Origin: an uncultured Synechococcus sp.
GTDB lineage: Bacteria; Cyanobacteriota; Cyanobacteriia; PCC-6307; Cyanobiaceae
Length of the DNA: 6,229 nucleotides
Assembly (NCBI GenBank): GCA_913020095.1
Contig: CAJWAH010000086.1
Span: forward strand, 1-6,229
Reading direction: 5' to 3'
Position numbers and translations under genes: made by a program. Below are positions 5,232-6,229 of the stretch, piece after piece (positions within the stretch are counted from its first letter, which is position 1; every line of letters begins with the position of its first letter). A model generated the notes under the pieces. That model made no database searches and was not told the DNA's origin. It saw nothing but the letters and a program-made list of their open reading frames with translations.

Positions 5232-5471
5232 ATGCTTACACAAATACGTTCAAGTGATGTGAGAGAGACATCACGAGGAAACGGCTCGATTGATCAAGAG
5301 AGGGATCAACTCAAGCAGCAAGCCCAGGGCTTTTATGAAGCGGCGAAAATGAAAGCAGAGGCTGGTGAGGTCAGCGAAGCAGGGCTGTTGATCCTCAAGG
5401 GTTTGAATTGTGAGAGGCGCGCAAAAGCCAAAGGACCGCAGGTTTTAGGCCTGATTCGCAAGCGCGACTGA
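5232..5471 (+). CDS. Small helical protein, unknown function
   Basis: A 79-residue hydrophilic, basic protein. The first 20 residues (MLTQIRSSDVRETSRGNGSI) look disordered. Residues 21-66 form two helices, DQERDQLKQQAQGFYEAAKM and SEAGLLILKGLNCERRAKAK, joined by AEAGEV. The pattern A-x2-FYEAA ... G-x3-EAG ... L-x-GL is like one TPR-type helical hairpin. The tail GPQVLGLIRKRD is basic. I recall similar small picocyanobacterial proteins but cannot name a family. A plausible promoter lies 30-60 bp upstream, so it is probably its own transcription unit. The TGA stop is 16 nt from the 3' end of the convergent tRNA-Gly gene, with no hairpin between. The N-terminal part uses more A/T-rich codons than its neighbours, so an N-terminally shorter protein cannot be excluded, although no nearby in-frame ATG precedes the conserved-looking helices. 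Confidence 0.72.
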   Translation: MLTQIRSSDVRETSRGNGSIDQERDQLKQQAQGFYEAAKMKAEAGEVSEAGLLILKGLNCERRAKAKGPQVLGLIRKRD

Positions 5472-5487
5472 AATCAGAAATCAAACA

Positions 5488-5559
5488 AGCGGGTGACCGG
5501 ACTCGAACCGGCGACGTTCAGCTTGGGAAGCTGACATTCTACCACTGAATTACACCCGC
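5488..5559 (-). tRNA. tRNA-Gly (anticodon CCC)
   Basis: The minus strand folds into a full 72-nt cloverleaf. Acceptor arms GCGGGTG and CACCCGC pair over 7 bp, with discriminator base U. The D arm is ATTC-AGTGGTA-GAAT. The anticodon stem TCAGC/GCTGA encloses the loop TTCCCAA, giving anticodon CCC (reads GGG). The variable loop is ACGTC. The T arm is GCCGG-TTCGAGT-CCGGT, with one G-U pair. The 3' CCA is not encoded, so it must be added after transcription. U at the discriminator position agrees with bacterial glycine tRNAs, including E. coli glyU. The downstream minus-strand sequence is T-rich (TGTTTGATTTCTGATTTC). No promoter is evident in the 19 bp between the upstream terminator-like hairpin and the tRNA. 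Confidence 0.96.
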
Positions 5560-5578
5560 ATTCTTTCAACTTAGCAAA

Positions 5579-5612
5579 GGCTCCGTTGGTGACTGGTGGC
5601 ATCAACGAAGCC
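5579..5612 (-). terminator. Hairpin terminator downstream of the lipoprotein gene
   Basis: GGCTCCGTTGGTG (5579-5591) pairs with CATCAACGAAGCC (5600-5612) around an 8-nt loop. There are 10 consecutive pairs including one wobble, then one mismatch and two more pairs. Flanking AA/TT (5577-5578, 5613-5614) lengthen the stem. On the minus strand it is followed by TTTGC, a weak T tract, so it could end the lipoprotein transcript 30 nt after its stop. On the plus strand it is followed by TTGGTTTGG, which gives partial bidirectional character. Confidence 0.5.
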
Positions 5613-5641
5613 TTGGTTTGGTTGTTCAAAGCGACCAACAA

Positions 5642-6085
5642 TCAGCTGGCGCCATCGGCTTCGCAATTGACATCAGCCACGGCAGCCTGGCGTGCGGCCA
5701 GCACTGGTTCCAGCTTGCCTTGCAGTTCGTTGGCAGCCTCTTCCAGGGTGGTGCTCTTGTTGGCGGTGATTTTCTTCGCCTCCTTGTTGAAGGCCATCAC
5801 TTGCTTTTGCAGTTCCTGAATGCGCAGTTTTTCCAGGGCGGCTTCGGAGTCCTGGAGCTTGGCCACGGCTTTGGCCAGGTTGTTGCGGGCTTGTTCGGCG
5901 TCACCAACGGTGGAGGTGGGGCCAAGCTCGCCAACTGCTTCGAGGGCCTCGCCGACAGCGGCCAGGTTGGCGCACACCGCTGATTCAGCCTTTTGCTCGC
6001 TTTGCTGAGGTGTTGGTTTGCTTTGGCAGGCAGCCAGTGCAAGGGCCACCAGGGCAGATCCCAGCAGCAAGGCAGGACGACGCAT
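5642..6085 (-). CDS. Alanine-rich coiled-coil lipoprotein
   Basis: A 147-residue lipoprotein. The signal is MRRPALLLGSALVALALAAC, with lipobox LAAC (17-20) and C20 as the lipid anchor, followed by a Gln/Pro/Ser linker (QSKPTPQQSEQ). The rest is almost continuous amphipathic helix, rich in Ala, Glu, Lys and Leu (for example NNLAKAVAKLQDSEAALEKL and TLEEAANELQGKLEPVLAAR), so an elongated helical or coiled-coil domain in the periplasm is likely. Two non-anchor cysteines, C38 and C141, sit near the two ends of the helical part and could form a disulfide that closes the bundle. No enzyme motif is seen, and I do not recognise a family. A structural or envelope-binding role is plausible but unproven. 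The ATG at 6085 fits the signal peptide exactly. It has no Shine-Dalgarno; a small hairpin ends 2 nt upstream of it. Confidence 0.87.
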   Translation of the reverse strand: MRRPALLLGSALVALALAACQSKPTPQQSEQKAESAVCANLAAVGEALEAVGELGPTSTVGDAEQARNNLAKAVAKLQDSEAALEKLRIQELQKQVMAFNKEAKKITANKSTTLEEAANELQGKLEPVLAARQAAVADVNCEADGAS

Positions 6086-6145
6086 CGGGTGAGGGGTTGC
6101 TCACCTCAAGTGGTAGCCACCCCTGTGGTGACCTGCCGCCAGGTT
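6086..6145 (-). promoter_or_regulatory. Hairpin-rich gap ahead of the lipoprotein gene
   Basis: This 60-bp gap is packed with short inverted repeats. ACCTG/CAGGT with a 4-nt loop (6131-6144) directly follows the stop of the upstream partial gene. CCAC at 6117-6120 can pair either with GTGG at 6110-6113 or with GTGG at 6125-6128. GGTGAG/CTCACC (6088-6093, 6100-6105) surrounds a 6-nt loop and ends 2 nt before the lipoprotein ATG. There is no T tract on the minus strand and no good promoter. It may be an operon spacer with processing or translation-control structure, or a weak terminator. Confidence 0.35.
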
Positions 6146-6229
6146 TTAGCCCTGAAGCACCGCTGCAGCGGCAGCAACACCGGCCCCCGGTTGGGCTGAA
6201 GCCACGCCGAGATCCGCTAGGGCACCTTC
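6146..6229 (-). CDS. C-terminus of an unidentified protein (partial at right edge)
   Basis: On the minus strand the frame from the window edge is open for 27 codons and ends at TAA (6148-6146). The residues EGALADLGVASAQPG, then an Ala-rich run ending AAVLQG, read like the C-terminal end of a globular bacterial protein, with codon use matching the other genes. The family cannot be identified from this fragment. It lies 60 bp upstream of the lipoprotein gene on the same strand, so the two might be co-transcribed. The other five frames here contain stops or lack features; a plus-strand frame that stays open is taken as its shadow. Confidence 0.55.
   Translation of the reverse strand, partial: EGALADLGVASAQPGAGVAAAAAVLQG

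Noticed and set aside
5470..5483. Tandem direct repeat GAAATCA GAAATCA beside the tRNA 3' end
   Set aside because: Only two short copies; considered as a trace of tRNA-targeted integration, but no integrase, second att copy or foreign-looking DNA is in the window.
5618..5983. 121-residue Gly/Leu/Phe-rich plus-strand open frame
   Set aside because: Antisense of the lipoprotein gene; the composition is what a reversed Ala/Glu/Lys helix coding region gives.
1..6229. CRISPR array, insertion sequence or toxin-antitoxin module
   Set aside because: No spaced repeats, terminal inverted repeats, transposase motifs or recognisable toxin pair were found; the small genes resemble conserved single-copy genes instead.

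Overview
The window looks like chromosomal DNA from a marine picocyanobacterium of the Synechococcus/Cyanobium type. The supports are a GC-rich, tightly packed gene layout, very short intergenic gaps, mostly weak or absent Shine-Dalgarno sequences, a LexA operator of the cyanobacterial type (not the enterobacterial CTG-N10-CAG type), and several small proteins that resemble picocyanobacterial conserved hypotheticals as I remember them. The genus assignment is inference; no database was searched.

Layout, left to right. (1) 1-337, minus: the N-terminal 112 residues of a small zinc-binding HNH endonuclease, cut by the window edge. (2) 462-2060, plus: a compact SNF2-family DNA translocase with a HARP-like N-terminal region (SMARCAL1/ZRANB3-like), divergent from the HNH gene. 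(3) 2057-2782, minus: a two-gene unit of exported small proteins, a secreted two-cysteine protein followed 6 nt later by a cysteine-rich lipoprotein. The lipoprotein ends tail-to-tail with the helicase, and their stop codons overlap. (4) 2914-4830, plus: a small coiled-coil protein, then umuD and umuC. A clear LexA box (3158-3171) lies between the coiled-coil gene and umuD, on top of the predicted umuD transcription start. (5) 4922-5128 and 5232-5471, plus: two small helical proteins of unknown function. (6) 5488-5559, minus: tRNA-Gly(CCC). (7) 5642-6085, minus: an alanine-rich coiled-coil lipoprotein, with a terminator-like hairpin between it and the tRNA. (8) 6146-6229, minus: the last 27 codons of an unidentified gene.

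Functionally, the left two thirds leans towards DNA damage handling: HNH nuclease, fork-remodelling-type helicase, and an SOS-controlled translesion polymerase (UmuC) with its UmuD partner. The most notable points are three. UmuD has almost no N-terminal arm: 6 residues precede the cleavage-site equivalent, and no upstream in-frame start is possible. The LexA operator and the -10 element are packed into 24 nt that also include the stop codon of the preceding small gene. An HNH nuclease gene sits beside a SMARCAL1-type helicase, two activities that vertebrate ZRANB3 carries in one protein. I saw no mobile element, integrase, CRISPR array or rRNA. There is no gene-free stretch over 300 bases; the longest gap is the 131-bp divergent region at 2783-2913.
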